Source: Corynebacterium diphtheriae | GTDB lineage: Bacteria > Actinomycetota > Actinomycetes > Mycobacteriales > Mycobacteriaceae | Assembly: GCF_001457455.1 (NCBI RefSeq) | Contig: NZ_LN831026.1 | Span: 1,240,001-1,304,000 of the forward strand | Direction: 5' to 3' | Length of the DNA stretch: 64,000 nucleotides | Part shown: positions 36,504-48,129 of the stretch, in pieces | Position numbering within the stretch: position 1 is the stretch's first letter | Layout: each line of letters starts with the position of its first letter | The notes under the pieces: model-generated | What the model was told of the DNA's origin: nothing | What the model saw: only the letters and a program-made list of their open reading frames with translations | The model's database searches: none | Translations under genes and position numbers: made by a program

Positions 36504-36530
36504 TTTCTGCGCTGATTATGTCGTAACCAT

Positions 36531-36566
36531 AGGGGGCTCTATCTCAAAAACGAGGTGGAGCCCCCT
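36531..36566 (+). terminator. Hairpin between acn and acnR
   Basis: agggggctc (36531-36539) pairs with gagccccct (36558-36566). The stem is GC-rich and 25 nt past the acn stop, but no T run follows, so it may attenuate rather than fully stop transcription into acnR. Confidence 0.7.
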
Positions 36567-36612
36567 AACCTGATTTATTGTCTCTCTAACGAGAAGGGGC
36601 TACCAATACATT

Positions 36613-37185
36613 ATGCCCGTTGTGAGCAACACCGAGCTATCGATGCGTCGACAGGAGATACTCGAAGGCGCACGTCGATGCTTCGCCGAACATGGTTACG
36701 AAGGCGCAACTGTGCGCCGATTAGAAGAAACCGTGGGTAAATCCCGTGGCGCGATTTTTCATCACTTTAGTGACAAAGAAAATCTATTCTTGGCACTTGC
36801 CCGCGAAGATGCGGCACGGATGGCTGAAGTCGTCGCAGAAAATGGGCTCGTGGAAGTAATGCGCGATATGCTAGCCCACCCTGAACGCCATGACTGGCTA
36901 GCAACTAGGCTTGAAATAACCAAGATGTTGCGGACAGACCCCAGTTTTCGAAATCGTTGGATAGAACACCAGCGTGTTCTGGACGACGCCGTGTTGGAGC
37001 GCCTTCAAAGAAACGCACATTTGGGACGCATGCGTGACGACGTACCCATTGATGTATTACACACATACTTAGAAACCGTTTTAGATGGTTTTATTTCGCG
37101 TCTCGCTTCTGGTGGCGATACCGATAACTTAGAACGAGTATTGGATTTGGTTGAAGAATCAGTTCGATCATCACAACCTAGCTAG
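36613..37185 (+). CDS. acnR: TetR-family repressor of aconitase
   Basis: A 190-residue transcriptional repressor. The N-terminal TetR helix-turn-helix is clear: RRQEILEGARRCFAEHGYEG, then ATVRRLEETVGKSRGAIFHH and FSDKENLFLALAREDAARM (about residues 12-75). The C-terminal ligand domain ends SGGDTDNLERVLDLVEESVR. Sequence and position directly after acn match AcnR of C. glutamicum, which represses acn and senses citrate-Mg2+ (established knowledge). The operator found at 33517-33532 completes the circuit. ATG 36613 has AGAAGGGG about 13 nt upstream, a long spacing; GTG at 36622 is an alternative. Confidence 0.94.
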   Translation: MPVVSNTELSMRRQEILEGARRCFAEHGYEGATVRRLEETVGKSRGAIFHHFSDKENLFLALAREDAARMAEVVAENGLVEVMRDMLAHPERHDWLATRLEITKMLRTDPSFRNRWIEHQRVLDDAVLERLQRNAHLGRMRDDVPIDVLHTYLETVLDGFISRLASGGDTDNLERVLDLVEESVRSSQPS

Positions 37186-37219
37186 GCCAATATAGACAAA
37201 GTAGTCTAGAGTGACATAT

Positions 37220-37939
37220 ATGGTTTCAATTTTGCTGGTATCCCCGCGGCCTAGCCATGATGTGGCAACCGCTGAACGTAATGACGTGCTTCGCGCTACT
37301 GGGCTTGCACCTGAGCAATTAGAGCAGGTACTTGTTGATGACGTCGAGAAGCATCTCCCCGATTTCTCTCGTTTCGATGGCATCATCGTCGGTGGAAGTC
37401 CACTTAACATCAGCAATGAAACATATTCGGATTGGCAAAAACACGTCCATACTGAGTTATCTCGCATTGTCTACTCTGCTATTCCATCATTTTTTATTTG
37501 CTATGGAAATTCATTTCTCGTCGATCTAACTGGTGGAACAGTCGGACGCACTCATCCAGAGGATTCCGGAGCTACTACAGTTTCGTTAACGGCCGATGGT
37601 CTAACCGACCGTATTACTCGTGACCTTCCAACAACTTTCACATCGCTGACTGGGCATACAGAAAACGCGATCTGTCTAGGAGATTCTACAGTCTTATTGG
37701 CAACTGGAGACTCCTGTCCGATTCAGATGATTCGAGCTAACGAAACCACATGGGCATGCCAATTTCACGCAGAGATGGATGCACAAGCCATGAAAACTCG
37801 AATGGACTTTTATAAAGACTACGGTTACTTCTCACCTGAGGATTATGACGCAATCGTATCTTCACTTCCTAGCATTGACACCACATATTCCAATCGAGTG
37901 CTTCGTAATTTTATCGAGGTATGTGAAGGAAAACGGTAG
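37220..37939 (+). CDS. Class I glutamine amidotransferase-like protein
   Basis: A 239-residue cytosolic protein with the triad-type GATase fold, like GuaA N-terminal-domain paralogues of unknown target. The pieces are the N-terminal strand MVSILLVSPRPSHD, FDGIIVGGSPLNISNETYSD, the nucleophile region SFFICYGNSFLVDLTGGTVG with cysteine in ICYGNS (the usual form is CxGxQ; here asparagine and serine follow), and CQFHAEMD with the histidine and glutamate of the triad. The altered elbow may weaken glutamine hydrolysis. A GTG at 37211 is in frame three codons earlier. The ribosome site is weak and a leaderless start is possible. It follows acnR by 35 nt on the same strand; a similar gene follows acnR in C. 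glutamicum. Confidence 0.85.
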   Translation: MVSILLVSPRPSHDVATAERNDVLRATGLAPEQLEQVLVDDVEKHLPDFSRFDGIIVGGSPLNISNETYSDWQKHVHTELSRIVYSAIPSFFICYGNSFLVDLTGGTVGRTHPEDSGATTVSLTADGLTDRITRDLPTTFTSLTGHTENAICLGDSTVLLATGDSCPIQMIRANETTWACQFHAEMDAQAMKTRMDFYKDYGYFSPEDYDAIVSSLPSIDTTYSNRVLRNFIEVCEGKR

Positions 37940-38027
37940 ATAGTGTTACCCCGTGTGGGGTACCCGACTTATTAAAGCCATTGCCCTCTTCCTGTTTAAT
38001 TCTTTTGAAAGAAGTAATATAACCCCC

Positions 38028-38297
38028 ATGTTTGCCATTATCTCTGTCACCGGTGCAGATCACACCGGAATCATCGCTGCTGTAGCTACAAAATGCGCCG
38101 AGTTAGGCGTTAACATCAACAACGTTTCTCAAACGATCATGGACGGTTACTTCACCATGATCCTGCACGTATCCTTTGATGATTCTGCAACGGATATTGC
38201 CACAATCCAGGAATCAATGGCAGATGTAGAACAGGATCAAAACCTGGTGATTCGAATTCAATCTCAGGCAATCTTCGACGCAATGAATATCATCTAG
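38028..38297 (+). CDS. ACT-domain protein, UPF0237
   Basis: An 89-residue protein made of a single ACT domain ([40 protein letters not shown]), the small ligand-sensing fold found in GcvR-like proteins. The open frame extends 25 codons further upstream, but the ATG at 38028 is the conserved start, with GAAAGAAG upstream. UPF0210 begins 16 nt after its stop. The two genes are neighbours in many bacteria, so they probably work together. The ligand is unknown; amino acids are usual for ACT domains. Confidence 0.92.
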   Translation: MFAIISVTGADHTGIIAAVATKCAELGVNINNVSQTIMDGYFTMILHVSFDDSATDIATIQESMADVEQDQNLVIRIQSQAIFDAMNII

Positions 38298-38313
38298 GAA
38301 GATTCATAGGTTT

Positions 38314-39678
38314 ATGACGACTCAACACTCGTATTCCAGCATTCTCGAAACCATCGAAATGATCGAGAAATACCGTCTGGACATTCGTACCGTCACTATG
38401 GGCATTAGCCTCCTTGATTGCGTTCGAGGAACCATGCAAGAAACCTGCGAAGCGGTATATAACAAAATAACCACCCTTGCAAAAGATCATGTCTCAGTCT
38501 GCGAAGGAATTGAACGAGAACTGGGAATTCCGATTGTTAACAAGCGAATTTCAGTTACTCCAATTTCACTCATTGCTTCTGCTGTAGAAGGAAGTCCAGT
38601 TGAGATCGCCCACGCACTAGACAAAGCAGCTAAAACGGTAGGCGTCAACTTCATTGGCGGTTATTCGGCCCTAGTGGAAAAAGGTATGACAGCTGGTGAT
38701 AAGAAACTTATCGACTCGATACCGCAAGCGCTCACCGAAACCGATCTTGTCTGCTCATCAGTGAACATTGGATCTTCCCGATCTGGTATCAACATGGATG
38801 CTGTCCGCGAAATGGGCATCGTAGTCAAAAAGGCAGCCGAACTCACTAAAGATCGCAGTGCTATCGCATGCGCGAAACTCGTCGTCTTCGCAAATGCTGT
38901 CGGCGATAATCCCTTTATGGCCGGCGCATTCCATGGTGTGGAAGAACCTGATTGCGTCGTGAGTGTAGGTGTATCCGGTCCCGGCGTCGTTGACCGAGCA
39001 CTCGGCGATCTGGATGGCGCTACTTTAGACCAAGTCGCTGAGGCAATTAAGAAAGCAGCCTTCAAAATTACTCGTGCTGGCCAGCTAGTTGGCAATCTTG
39101 CTTCTGAACGCCTTGGTGTACCTTTCGGCATCGTCGATCTGTCTCTCGCTCCAACCGCAGAACTTGGCGATTCCGTTGCACACATTATGGAACACATGGG
39201 TCTAGACCAAGTAGGAACCCACGGTACTACCGCAGCGCTTGCCTTGCTTAACGACGCGGTGAAGAAGGGCGGCATGATGGCATGCTCTCGAGTAGGCGGA
39301 CTTTCGGGCTCGTTCATTCCAGTTTCTGAGGATAAAGGAATGATCGATGCAGTCCGTGCCGGCAATATTTCAGTCGACAAGCTTGAAGCGATGACAGCAA
39401 TCTGCTCAGTGGGCCTCGATATGATCGCTATCCCAGGAGACACTAGTGCAGAGCTTATTTCAGGCATGATCGCGGACGAAGCTGCGATCGGTGTAATGAA
39501 TCATAAAACCACTGCGGTCCGTGTTATCCCAGTTCCAGGAACAAAACCAGGAGAAGAAGTCAACTTTGGTGGCCTTCTAGGCTACGCCCCAGTTATCCCA
39601 GTCTCTACTGTTGATAACTCCGCATTTATCCATCGCGGCGGCTTTATTCCGGCTCCTGTCCACGGATTCCGTAACTAG
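38314..39678 (+). CDS. UPF0210 (DUF711) family protein
   Basis: A 454-residue cytosolic protein of the conserved UPF0210 family, distantly related in fold to glycyl-radical-type barrels by structural reports; its activity is not established. Conserved segments include [99 protein letters not shown] and [20 protein letters not shown]. The start at ATG 38314 comes 16 nt after the ACT gene stop, with GGAAG upstream. A strong terminator follows. The pair forms a two-gene unit with the ACT gene. Confidence 0.92.
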   Translation: MTTQHSYSSILETIEMIEKYRLDIRTVTMGISLLDCVRGTMQETCEAVYNKITTLAKDHVSVCEGIERELGIPIVNKRISVTPISLIASAVEGSPVEIAHALDKAAKTVGVNFIGGYSALVEKGMTAGDKKLIDSIPQALTETDLVCSSVNIGSSRSGINMDAVREMGIVVKKAAELTKDRSAIACAKLVVFANAVGDNPFMAGAFHGVEEPDCVVSVGVSGPGVVDRALGDLDGATLDQVAEAIKKAAFKITRAGQLVGNLASERLGVPFGIVDLSLAPTAELGDSVAHIMEHMGLDQVGTHGTTAALALLNDAVKKGGMMACSRVGGLSGSFIPVSEDKGMIDAVRAGNISVDKLEAMTAICSVGLDMIAIPGDTSAELISGMIADEAAIGVMNHKTTAVRVIPVPGTKPGEEVNFGGLLGYAPVIPVSTVDNSAFIHRGGFIPAPVHGFRN

Positions 39679-39689
39679 GTTTTAGCGTT

Positions 39690-39738
39690 AAAAAGTTGGT
39701 CCTTTCCTCGTCAATACCGAAAACGGACCAACTTTTTT
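39690..39738 (+). terminator. Terminator of UPF0210 gene
   Basis: A perfect 13-bp stem (39690-39702 with 39725-39737) with a 22-nt loop and a T run to 39738. It overlaps the stop codon of the convergent small membrane protein gene and may terminate that too, since the minus strand is followed by a T run as well. Confidence 0.9.
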
Positions 39739-39985
39739 AATTTTTGTACTTGATTCCTACACAAAGAAATGCCACAGGGCCAATAGTGCCTACGGCACTC
39801 GTCAGAAGGCCCCAAAGGTATTTAGGGCCATTAATACGCGACTTTGGCAAATGATAAAGAAAGTGCCACACAATAGATTTAAGTAAGACATCAGTGGCGA
39901 CGAGACTTAGTATGAGGCTCCGATGAGCATCTGATAATTCGCTCTCTGCTCTAAGACGAGAGATTAAACTGCCGAAGATTTTCAT
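39737..39985 (-). CDS. Small membrane protein with a PLDc_N-like tail
   Basis: An 82-residue protein with two hydrophobic segments (about 22-42, SLILSLVATDVLLKSIVWHF, and 56-77, KYLWGLLTSAVGTIGPVAFL). The second half, SRINGPKYLWGLLTSAVGTI followed by GPVAFLCVGIKYK, resembles the short PLDc_N (phospholipase D N-terminal-like) membrane module, in which PKxLWxL and GPxxFxxxG are typical. No function is known for such stand-alone modules. It lies 23 nt downstream of the ABC-F gene on the minus strand and may be its co-transcript. Confidence 0.75.
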   Translation of the reverse strand: MKIFGSLISRLRAESELSDAHRSLILSLVATDVLLKSIVWHFLYHLPKSRINGPKYLWGLLTSAVGTIGPVAFLCVGIKYKN

Positions 39986-40008
39986 ACCGTTATTCTACGC
40001 AGTTAAAA

Positions 40009-41640
40009 CTAGGCTAATTCGACAATTTCCATGTAGTCTTCGCTCCAAAGATCTTCATCACCATCAGGTAATACGATTACGCGTTCAGGTTCAAGCGCTT
40101 TCACTGCACCCGGATCGTGCGTAACGAGTACGACTGCACCTGTATATGTACGCAAGGCTTCGAGAACTTGCTCACGAGAAATAGGATCAAGGTTATTAGT
40201 AGGCTCGTCGAGAAGCAAAACATTTGCTCGTGAAGACACCAATGCGGCAAGCGCTAAACGAGTTTTTTCACCGCCAGATAATGTTCCAGCTGGTTGTTCT
40301 AGTTGATCACCCGAAAACATGAAAGCTCCGAGAAGTCCACGAAGATCCTGTTCACCTGCACCTGGGCAGGCGTCGATGGTATTTTGCCACACAGACTTTT
40401 GAGGATCGATGGTGTCGTGTTCTTGGGCAAAATAGCCGATCTTCAAACCGTGCCCAGTAACGATTCCACCTTCGCCATCAGTTCTTTCCACGCCAGCAAG
40501 GAGCTTGAGCAACGTAGTTTTACCTGCGCCATTGAAACCAAGAACTACTACTCGCGATCCCTTATCAATCGCTAAATCGACACCAGCGAAAACTTCCAAA
40601 GAACCGTACATTTTAGTTAGGCCCTTTGCATTTAACGGGGTTTTTCCACATGGTGCGGGCTCTGGGAAAGAAATGTGCGCCACTCTATCCGCGACACGCA
40701 CATCGTCAAGGCTTCCCACCATACGTTCTGCACGCGCCAGCATTTGTTTAGCGGCCGCAGCCTTCGTCGCTTTCGCACCAAGTCTTGCTGCTTGGTCCTT
40801 CAACGCCGCAGCTTTCTTTTCAGCATTGGCACGTTCACGACGCCTACGAGCTTCGTCAGTCGCTCGCGCATCTTTGTACTTGGCGAACCCCATGTTGTAC
40901 ACGTCTGCTTCCCCGCGTACAGCATCTAGAAACCAAATCTTATTACACACGGCATCTAGGAGTTCTACATCATGGGAAATCATGATGAGACCACCTTCGT
41001 GTTTACTCAAAAAATCACGCAACCATGTAATGGAATCTGCATCGAGATGGTTAGTAGGCTCGTCAAGTAGCAACGTGGTCTTAGATTTTCCAGAGCCAGC
41101 TGAAGCAGCAAAAAGAATCTGCGCGAGTTCCACGCGACGCCTCTGACCACCAGACAGTGTCTTCAGAGGCTGATCCAAAATTCGTGCTGGCAAACCAAGA
41201 TTATCGCAAATTCTCGCGGCTTCTGAGGAAGCTTCATATCCGCCGAGTGCATGATAGCGCTCTTCCAACCGCGAGTATTTACGGATCGCAGCATCACGCT
41301 TTTTCTCATCTTCTGTTGTTTCCATGATTTCTTGTTGACGTTCCATGGATGCCTGAATCTGATCCAAACCGCGAGCTGATAGGACTCTGTCACGCGCGGT
41401 CTGATCTATGTTTCCTTCACGAGAATCTTGAGGTAGGTACCCAATATCGCCGGAACGGATGACAATGCCACCATACGGCTGAGTTTCGCCTGCGAGAATT
41501 CGCATCGTCGTGGTCTTACCAGCACCATTTCGTCCAACCAGACCAATTCTGTCACCGGGCTGTACCCTCAAATGCTGCCCTGGGGCATTCAAGAGAGTGC
41601 GGGCACCGACGCGAACTTCGAAATCATTGGTCACAATCAC
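40009..41640 (-). CDS. ABC-F subfamily ATPase (ribosome-associated)
   Basis: A 543-residue soluble protein with two ABC ATPase domains and no membrane part. Domain 1 has Walker A GRNGAGKTT (about 36-44), signature LSGGQRRRVELAQ and Walker B TLLLDEPTNHLD. The linker region (about 240-305, KAAALKDQAARLGAKATKAA) is charged and helical, the PtIM-type linker of the family. Domain 2 has GFNGAGKTTLLKLLAG, LSGGEKTRLALAALVSSRAN and VLLLDEPTNNLD. ABC-F proteins bind the ribosomal E site and act in translation (as EttA-, Uup- or antibiotic-resistance-type factors); the subtype is not resolved. GTG start at 41640. The PLDc_N-like gene follows closely. Confidence 0.93.
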   Translation of the reverse strand: MIVTNDFEVRVGARTLLNAPGQHLRVQPGDRIGLVGRNGAGKTTTMRILAGETQPYGGIVIRSGDIGYLPQDSREGNIDQTARDRVLSARGLDQIQASMERQQEIMETTEDEKKRDAAIRKYSRLEERYHALGGYEASSEAARICDNLGLPARILDQPLKTLSGGQRRRVELAQILFAASAGSGKSKTTLLLDEPTNHLDADSITWLRDFLSKHEGGLIMISHDVELLDAVCNKIWFLDAVRGEADVYNMGFAKYKDARATDEARRRRERANAEKKAAALKDQAARLGAKATKAAAAKQMLARAERMVGSLDDVRVADRVAHISFPEPAPCGKTPLNAKGLTKMYGSLEVFAGVDLAIDKGSRVVVLGFNGAGKTTLLKLLAGVERTDGEGGIVTGHGLKIGYFAQEHDTIDPQKSVWQNTIDACPGAGEQDLRGLLGAFMFSGDQLEQPAGTLSGGEKTRLALAALVSSRANVLLLDEPTNNLDPISREQVLEALRTYTGAVVLVTHDPGAVKALEPERVIVLPDGDEDLWSEDYMEIVELA

Positions 41641-41679
41641 AACGGGTTATCCTATCAACGCTAAGTAAACAAAAGAAAA

Positions 41680-41711
41680 GCAGGTGTCCATGTCAAAGTA
41701 CGGACACCTGC
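41680..41711 (-). terminator. Terminator of the suf operon
   Basis: gcaggtgtcc (41680-41689) pairs with ggacacctgc (41702-41711) over 10 bp. On the minus strand the hairpin is followed by cttttcttttgttta, a good T-rich tail. It lies 26 nt after the sufT stop. Confidence 0.88.
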
Positions 41712-41736
41712 GAAGGGAAAATCGTCTTGGCTATAG

Positions 41737-42165
41737 TTATACGGAAAATCCTAAAGCACGCAACTGTTCACGGCCATCTTCAGTAATCATATGAGGTCCC
41801 CAAGGCGGCATCCAGACCCAATGGATGGTTAATGTTTCCGCAACTTTGTTTCCTACCACCGCAGATTCCGCTTGATCTTCAATAACATCTGTTAGCGGGC
41901 ACGCAGGAGAAGTCAATGTCATGTTCACATGCGCATGGATGCTACCTTCCATCCAAATGTCATAAACCAGACCTAAGTCGACAACATTAATGCCAAGCTC
42001 TGGGTCGATAACATCACGAAGATATTCTTCAACATCAGAGGCTTTAGCAATATCATCCTCACTTTGTTCCGGTCGTCCTGCTAAAGGGGCCAAGCTGCTT
42101 TCTACTACTGGACCAGTATTGCCCTCTGTAGTTGTCATTTCAGAGTTACCATTTGATTCGGTCAT
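41737..42165 (-). CDS. sufT: SufT-like Fe-S assembly factor (MIP18/DUF59 domain)
   Basis: A 142-residue protein with a DUF59/MIP18 domain that helps mature Fe-S proteins. The ATG at 42165 overlaps the sufU stop by 4 nt (ATGA) and has GGAAGGGAA upstream; a longer frame from inside sufU is not supported. After a variable acidic N-terminus (about 1-45) comes the domain: EEYLRDVIDPELGINVVDLG and LVYDIWMEGSIHAHVNMTLT with the conserved cysteine in SPACPLTDVIEDQAESAV, ending HWVWMPPWGPHMITEDGREQ. It is the last gene of the suf operon. Confidence 0.94.
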   Translation of the reverse strand: MTESNGNSEMTTTEGNTGPVVESSLAPLAGRPEQSEDDIAKASDVEEYLRDVIDPELGINVVDLGLVYDIWMEGSIHAHVNMTLTSPACPLTDVIEDQAESAVVGNKVAETLTIHWVWMPPWGPHMITEDGREQLRALGFSV

Positions 42166-42611
42166 GCTTTCCCTTCCAATGCTTCTGACGTTGCTGCTTG
42201 AAAAGCCTTCCAACCCAGCAATGCACATTTGACACGAGCTGGATACTTTGAAACACCCGCAAACGCAATTCCGTCACCAATCAGATCCTCATCGCCTTCT
42301 TCTTTGCCACGTGAAGTAACCATTTTTTCGAATTCGGTAAGTTTTTCTAGCGCTTTGGCAACTGACTGACCAACGATCTCTTCTGCCATAACAGATGTCG
42401 ATGCCTGACTAATAGAGCAACCTTCTGCATCATAAGATACGTCTTGTACAGTTGATCCGTCCTCCGATAAGTGAACACGAAGTGTAATTTCATCACCACA
42501 GGAAGGATTCACGTGATGCACTTCTGCATCATAAGATTCCCGCAGACCAGCATGAAGAGGATTCTTATAATGATCAAGAATTACTTCTTGATACATCGAT
42601 TCCAGATTCAT
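42162..42611 (-). CDS. sufU: SufU-type Fe-S scaffold / sulfur acceptor
   Basis: A 149-residue zinc-containing protein of the SufU branch of the IscU fold. In Gram-positive bacteria it accepts persulfide sulfur from SufS and passes it to SufBCD. The ligand and active cysteines are in VNPSCGDEI (about 41), YDAEGCSISQAS (about 66) and ARVKCALLGWKA (about 128). The insertion between the second and third motifs (SVMAEEIVGQSVAKALEKLT, then VTSRGKEEGDEDL) is typical of SufU rather than IscU. It starts 3 nt after the sufS stop and overlaps sufT by 4 nt. Confidence 0.95.
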   Translation of the reverse strand: MNLESMYQEVILDHYKNPLHAGLRESYDAEVHHVNPSCGDEITLRVHLSEDGSTVQDVSYDAEGCSISQASTSVMAEEIVGQSVAKALEKLTEFEKMVTSRGKEEGDEDLIGDGIAFAGVSKYPARVKCALLGWKAFQAATSEALEGKA

Positions 42612-42614
42612 GAC

Positions 42615-44653
<2,039 letters not shown>

Positions 44654-44681
44654 AGTGGGATGTGCTTTCCGTTTGTAGATA

Positions 44682-45857
44682 TTAGGCGTTTCGACTTTTC
44701 TGGAAGGTCTTGAGTTCTTCTGACACACGATTTTCTAAGTCTTCTCGAACTGAATCAACTGGAATCCTGTTGATTACTTCTGAGAAGAAACCACGGATGA
44801 TGAGGCGACGAGCTTCATCTTGCGGGATACCACGAGATCGAAGGTAGAATTCATGTTCATCGTCAAAACGACCCACCGTAGCAGCATGTCCGGCACCTGC
44901 AATATCGCCAGTTTCAATTTCCAAGTTTGGGATTGCATCGGCACGTGCCCCATCTGTTAAAACAAGGTTGCGGTTGGCCTCGTATGTATCTGTGCCCTGA
45001 GCACCAGAACGAATCAGTACGTCACCGACCCATGTTGCGTGAGCGTCGGGAAGCGAAGAGTTTTTATCGCCTTGAATTGCGCCTTTGTAAAGGACGTTCG
45101 AACGGCATTGTGGAACAGCATGGTCTACTAACAAGCGTTGTTCAAAGTACTGTCCATCATCAGCAAAGTAGACACCCAGCATCTCGGCATCTCCGCCTGG
45201 CTGTGTGAATTTCACACGGGGAACGAGGCGAACTACTTCGCCACCGAAAACTGCCGCGTTGTGACGAAGAACTGCATCTCGTCCCAAAACCGCTTGCTGC
45301 CCCGAAAGGTGTACCGCAGTGTTATCCCAAGATGCATCAACAATTACTGTGAGACGTGCGTTGTCACCGATGAGGAATTCAACGTTATCGGCATGGGTGC
45401 CAGTACCTGTATAACGCAGATCTACAAGTGCCTCAGCATTTGCTTCAACATCAATGACAATATGTCCAAATGAAGTGACATCATTGCCCTGACCGGTAAC
45501 AGAAATTTTAATGGGCTCTGCGACTACGGCATCACGATTAATAGTCACTACATGAGCGTCCTCACTGCTTGTGAAGGCCTGCGCAGATACCCGATCAATT
45601 GGTGCACCGGCCCGTCCTACTTTCGCGTCTGTTTTTGCAACGCGTTCGACTTTCACTCCATTTTCAGGTGCATCAATTGCAATTTCAGCAGGGACAGCTT
45701 GCACAAAACGACCATTATGCAGGCCTCTGAGACGACGAAGCGATATGAATCGCCATACTTCGTCTTTGCCATGTGGCGTATCAAAATCTTCAACGTCAAA
45801 AGAGCTAAAAAGGTCGCCCTTATTGTTGTGTACGGTTGCGGCTTTATTTGTCGACAT
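44682..45857 (-). CDS. sufD: SufD scaffold subunit
   Basis: A 391-residue SufB/SufD-type beta-helix protein, member of the SufBC2D scaffold. It starts MSTNKAATVHNNKGDLFSSF and has the conserved DTPHGKDEVWRFISLRRLRG at the N-terminus. The C-terminal core contains QLVLLHNAAV-like strands, IQGDKNSSLPDAHATWVGDV, LVLTDGARADAIPNLEIETG, DIAGAGHAATVGRFDDEHEF and YLRSRGIPQDEARRLIIRGF. It follows sufB by 2 nt, so the two are coupled. Confidence 0.95.
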   Translation of the reverse strand: MSTNKAATVHNNKGDLFSSFDVEDFDTPHGKDEVWRFISLRRLRGLHNGRFVQAVPAEIAIDAPENGVKVERVAKTDAKVGRAGAPIDRVSAQAFTSSEDAHVVTINRDAVVAEPIKISVTGQGNDVTSFGHIVIDVEANAEALVDLRYTGTGTHADNVEFLIGDNARLTVIVDASWDNTAVHLSGQQAVLGRDAVLRHNAAVFGGEVVRLVPRVKFTQPGGDAEMLGVYFADDGQYFEQRLLVDHAVPQCRSNVLYKGAIQGDKNSSLPDAHATWVGDVLIRSGAQGTDTYEANRNLVLTDGARADAIPNLEIETGDIAGAGHAATVGRFDDEHEFYLRSRGIPQDEARRLIIRGFFSEVINRIPVDSVREDLENRVSEELKTFQKSRNA

Positions 45858-45859
45858 GT

Positions 45860-47314
45860 TTAGCCCACCGATCCTTCCATCTGCAATTCGATCAGGCGAT
45901 TGAGTTCGAGTGCGTACTCCATTGGGAGTTCTTTTGCAATCGGCTCAACAAAGCCACGCACGATCATGGCCATTGCTTCGTCCTCCGCGATGCCTCGCGA
46001 CTGTAAATAGAACAACTGCTCTTCTGAAACCTGGGATACAGTCGCCTCATGGCCAAGAGAAACGTGGTCGTTTCGAATGTCGTTGTACGGGTACGTATCT
46101 GAACGGGAAATATTGTCGACCAGCAATGCGTCACATTCAACGTTTGACACTGAGTGGTGTGCATTTGCTGCAACTCGCACAAGTCCACGATAAGCTGCAC
46201 GTCCACCCGACCTAGCCACTGACTTTGACACAATGTTGGACGATGTATAAGGGGCCATGTGTTGCATTTTGGCTCCAGTATCTTGAATTTGTCCTTCACC
46301 TGCGAAAGCAGCGGACAAGACTTCGCCTTTCGCATGTGGCCCAACCATCCAAACTGCTGGGTATTTCATTGTGACCTTTGAGCCGATATTTCCATCGACC
46401 CATTCCATGGTGCCACCTTCCTCGACCTTGGATCGTTGTGTCACCAGATTCAACACGTTATTCGACCAGTTCTGAATTGTGGTGTATCGGCACCGTGCAT
46501 TCTTTTTCACAATGATCTCTACGACCGCAGAGTGCAAAGAATCTGACTGGTAGATCGGTGCGGTACAGCCTTCTACGTAGTGGACGTATGCGCCTTCGTC
46601 AACAATGATCAACGTACGTTCAAACTGTCCCATGTTCTCAGTGTTGATTCGGAAATAAGCCTGCAGCGGGATTTCCACATGCACACCTTTAGGAACATAG
46701 ACAAAGGATCCGCCAGACCATACAGCCGAGTTAAGAGCAGAGAACTTGTTGTCACCTGCAGGCACGACCGTTCCAAAGTATTCTTGGAAAAGCTTTGGAT
46801 GTTCTTTTAGTGCTGTATCAGTGTCTAAGAAAATTACGCCTTGGGTCTCCAGGTCTTCACGAATTTGGTGATAGACCACTTCGGACTCGTATTGTGCGGC
46901 TACGCCGGCCACAAGTCGCTGTTTTTCGGCTTCTGGGATACCCAACTTGTCGTAGGTGTTCTTGATATCTTCAGGAAGATCGTCCCATGTAGTTGCCTGT
47001 TTTTCCGTGGAACGGACGTAGTATTTAAAGTCATCAAAGTTGATGTAAGAAAGATCAGGGCCCCACGTCGGCATCGGCTTTTTTTCAAAAGTGTTTAATG
47101 CCTTAAGACGTTGCTCGAGCATCCATTCAGGTTCGTTTTTCTGTGTAGAAATATAGCGAACGACGTCTTCATCAAGTCCACGACGAGCTTTCTTTCCAGC
47201 TTCATCGGAATCGTGCCAACCGTAGTTATACGGTCCCATTGACTTAATGATCTCTTCGTCAGTTGATGGTGCTTTCGCTGTATTCACATCTGTCTTTGGC
47301 GATGCCGAGGTCAT
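45860..47314 (-). CDS. sufB: SufB scaffold subunit
   Basis: A 484-residue core subunit of the SufBCD Fe-S scaffold. It begins [20 protein letters not shown] and has [20 protein letters not shown], then [20 protein letters not shown], the middle [14 protein letters not shown] strand ([20 protein letters not shown]) and [20 protein letters not shown] with a conserved cysteine, and the C-terminus [20 protein letters not shown]. Cys in [12 protein letters not shown] is also conserved. Its start overlaps the sufR stop by 4 nt (ATGA). It is the second gene of the suf operon. Confidence 0.96.
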   Translation of the reverse strand: MTSASPKTDVNTAKAPSTDEEIIKSMGPYNYGWHDSDEAGKKARRGLDEDVVRYISTQKNEPEWMLEQRLKALNTFEKKPMPTWGPDLSYINFDDFKYYVRSTEKQATTWDDLPEDIKNTYDKLGIPEAEKQRLVAGVAAQYESEVVYHQIREDLETQGVIFLDTDTALKEHPKLFQEYFGTVVPAGDNKFSALNSAVWSGGSFVYVPKGVHVEIPLQAYFRINTENMGQFERTLIIVDEGAYVHYVEGCTAPIYQSDSLHSAVVEIIVKKNARCRYTTIQNWSNNVLNLVTQRSKVEEGGTMEWVDGNIGSKVTMKYPAVWMVGPHAKGEVLSAAFAGEGQIQDTGAKMQHMAPYTSSNIVSKSVARSGGRAAYRGLVRVAANAHHSVSNVECDALLVDNISRSDTYPYNDIRNDHVSLGHEATVSQVSEEQLFYLQSRGIAEDEAMAMIVRGFVEPIAKELPMEYALELNRLIELQMEGSVG

Positions 47315-48027
47315 GAACCGCTCCTTTCAGTGGGAGTATTTTTTCGGGGAGTCAGAATTGGGGTTATCGGAATGTTTGTCGTGCAGATGTCATGCCCATC
47401 CGCAATTGAGGCCAAGGGCTGAACATGGTGTCCGAGAATTTTTGCGATCATTTCATGTTCTGCTTCGCAAAGCTCAGGGAAATCTGCTGCAACTCCCGAA
47501 ATCGGGCAATGGTGCTGACAGATCTGAACTCCGTTCGCGGCATTATTAATGGTCGCCGCATATCCGTTGTTACTAAAGGCTTCAACCAATTGAGTTGCTA
47601 CTTCAGCCAGTTGGTTGTCGTCAATATTGTCTGGAACATGGACATCTGCGAGAATTTTTTCGACACGCTTTCGTGCAAAAGCACGAACTGCTGCTTCTCC
47701 CCCAGATTCTTTCAGGGTTGCGAGAGCGTCGGCGGCCAATGAATCGTATTCGTGACCAAATTGGGAACGCCCCGATGCAGTTAATTTAAACGCTTTTGCA
47801 GGTCGTCCACGACTTTTTTCGCATGCCCCTCGTCGGACGGAAGAGATCTCAGCGAATCCCTCATCCAGCAAAATATCTAGGTGACGGCGGATTCCAGTGG
47901 CAGAGAGCTTGAGTTGCTGGCCCAGTTGTGTTGCAGTAACTGGACCTTCTTTCAACATAATCAGCATGATATGTCGACGCGTTTCACCATCAGTGCTTCG
48001 CGTTTCAACCTTCTTAGCGGGAGCCAA
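47311..48027 (-). CDS. sufR: SufR, Fe-S-sensing repressor of the suf operon
   Basis: A 238-residue winged-helix regulator. The N-terminal DNA-binding domain is [20 protein letters not shown], then [20 protein letters not shown] (about residues 15-60). The C-terminal part carries the cluster-ligand cysteines: [20 protein letters not shown], with three Cys and two His as in known SufR proteins. By family knowledge, the holo form represses suf and loses its cluster under stress. The start is probably TTG 48027, which AGGAGGTGA precedes at the ideal distance; the in-frame GTG 48036 lies inside that ribosome site. It heads the sufRBDCSUT operon and overlaps sufB by 4 nt. Tandem CTATT/AATAG half-sites upstream may be its own operator. 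Confidence 0.93.
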   Translation of the reverse strand: MAPAKKVETRSTDGETRRHIMLIMLKEGPVTATQLGQQLKLSATGIRRHLDILLDEGFAEISSVRRGACEKSRGRPAKAFKLTASGRSQFGHEYDSLAADALATLKESGGEAAVRAFARKRVEKILADVHVPDNIDDNQLAEVATQLVEAFSNNGYAATINNAANGVQICQHHCPISGVAADFPELCEAEHEMIAKILGHHVQPLASIADGHDICTTNIPITPILTPRKNTPTERSGS

Positions 48028-48039
48028 GTCGTTCACCTC

Positions 48040-48060
48040 CTATTCCGAATAGTTTCTATT
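48040..48060. promoter_or_regulatory. Overlapping inverted half-sites upstream of sufR
   Basis: On the plus strand, ctattc-c-gaatag (48040-48052) and aatag-ttt-ctatt (48048-48060) form two overlapping dyads that share one half-site. They lie just before the sufR ribosome site, at the position of an autoregulatory operator. SufR is the obvious candidate, but I have no matching motif to compare. Confidence 0.45.
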
Positions 48061-48129
48061 GAAAATCAATCCCCAAATGGTCCCATCGTTACGGGACTTG
48101 AGGGCCAATAAACTTTAGATACCATTTAG

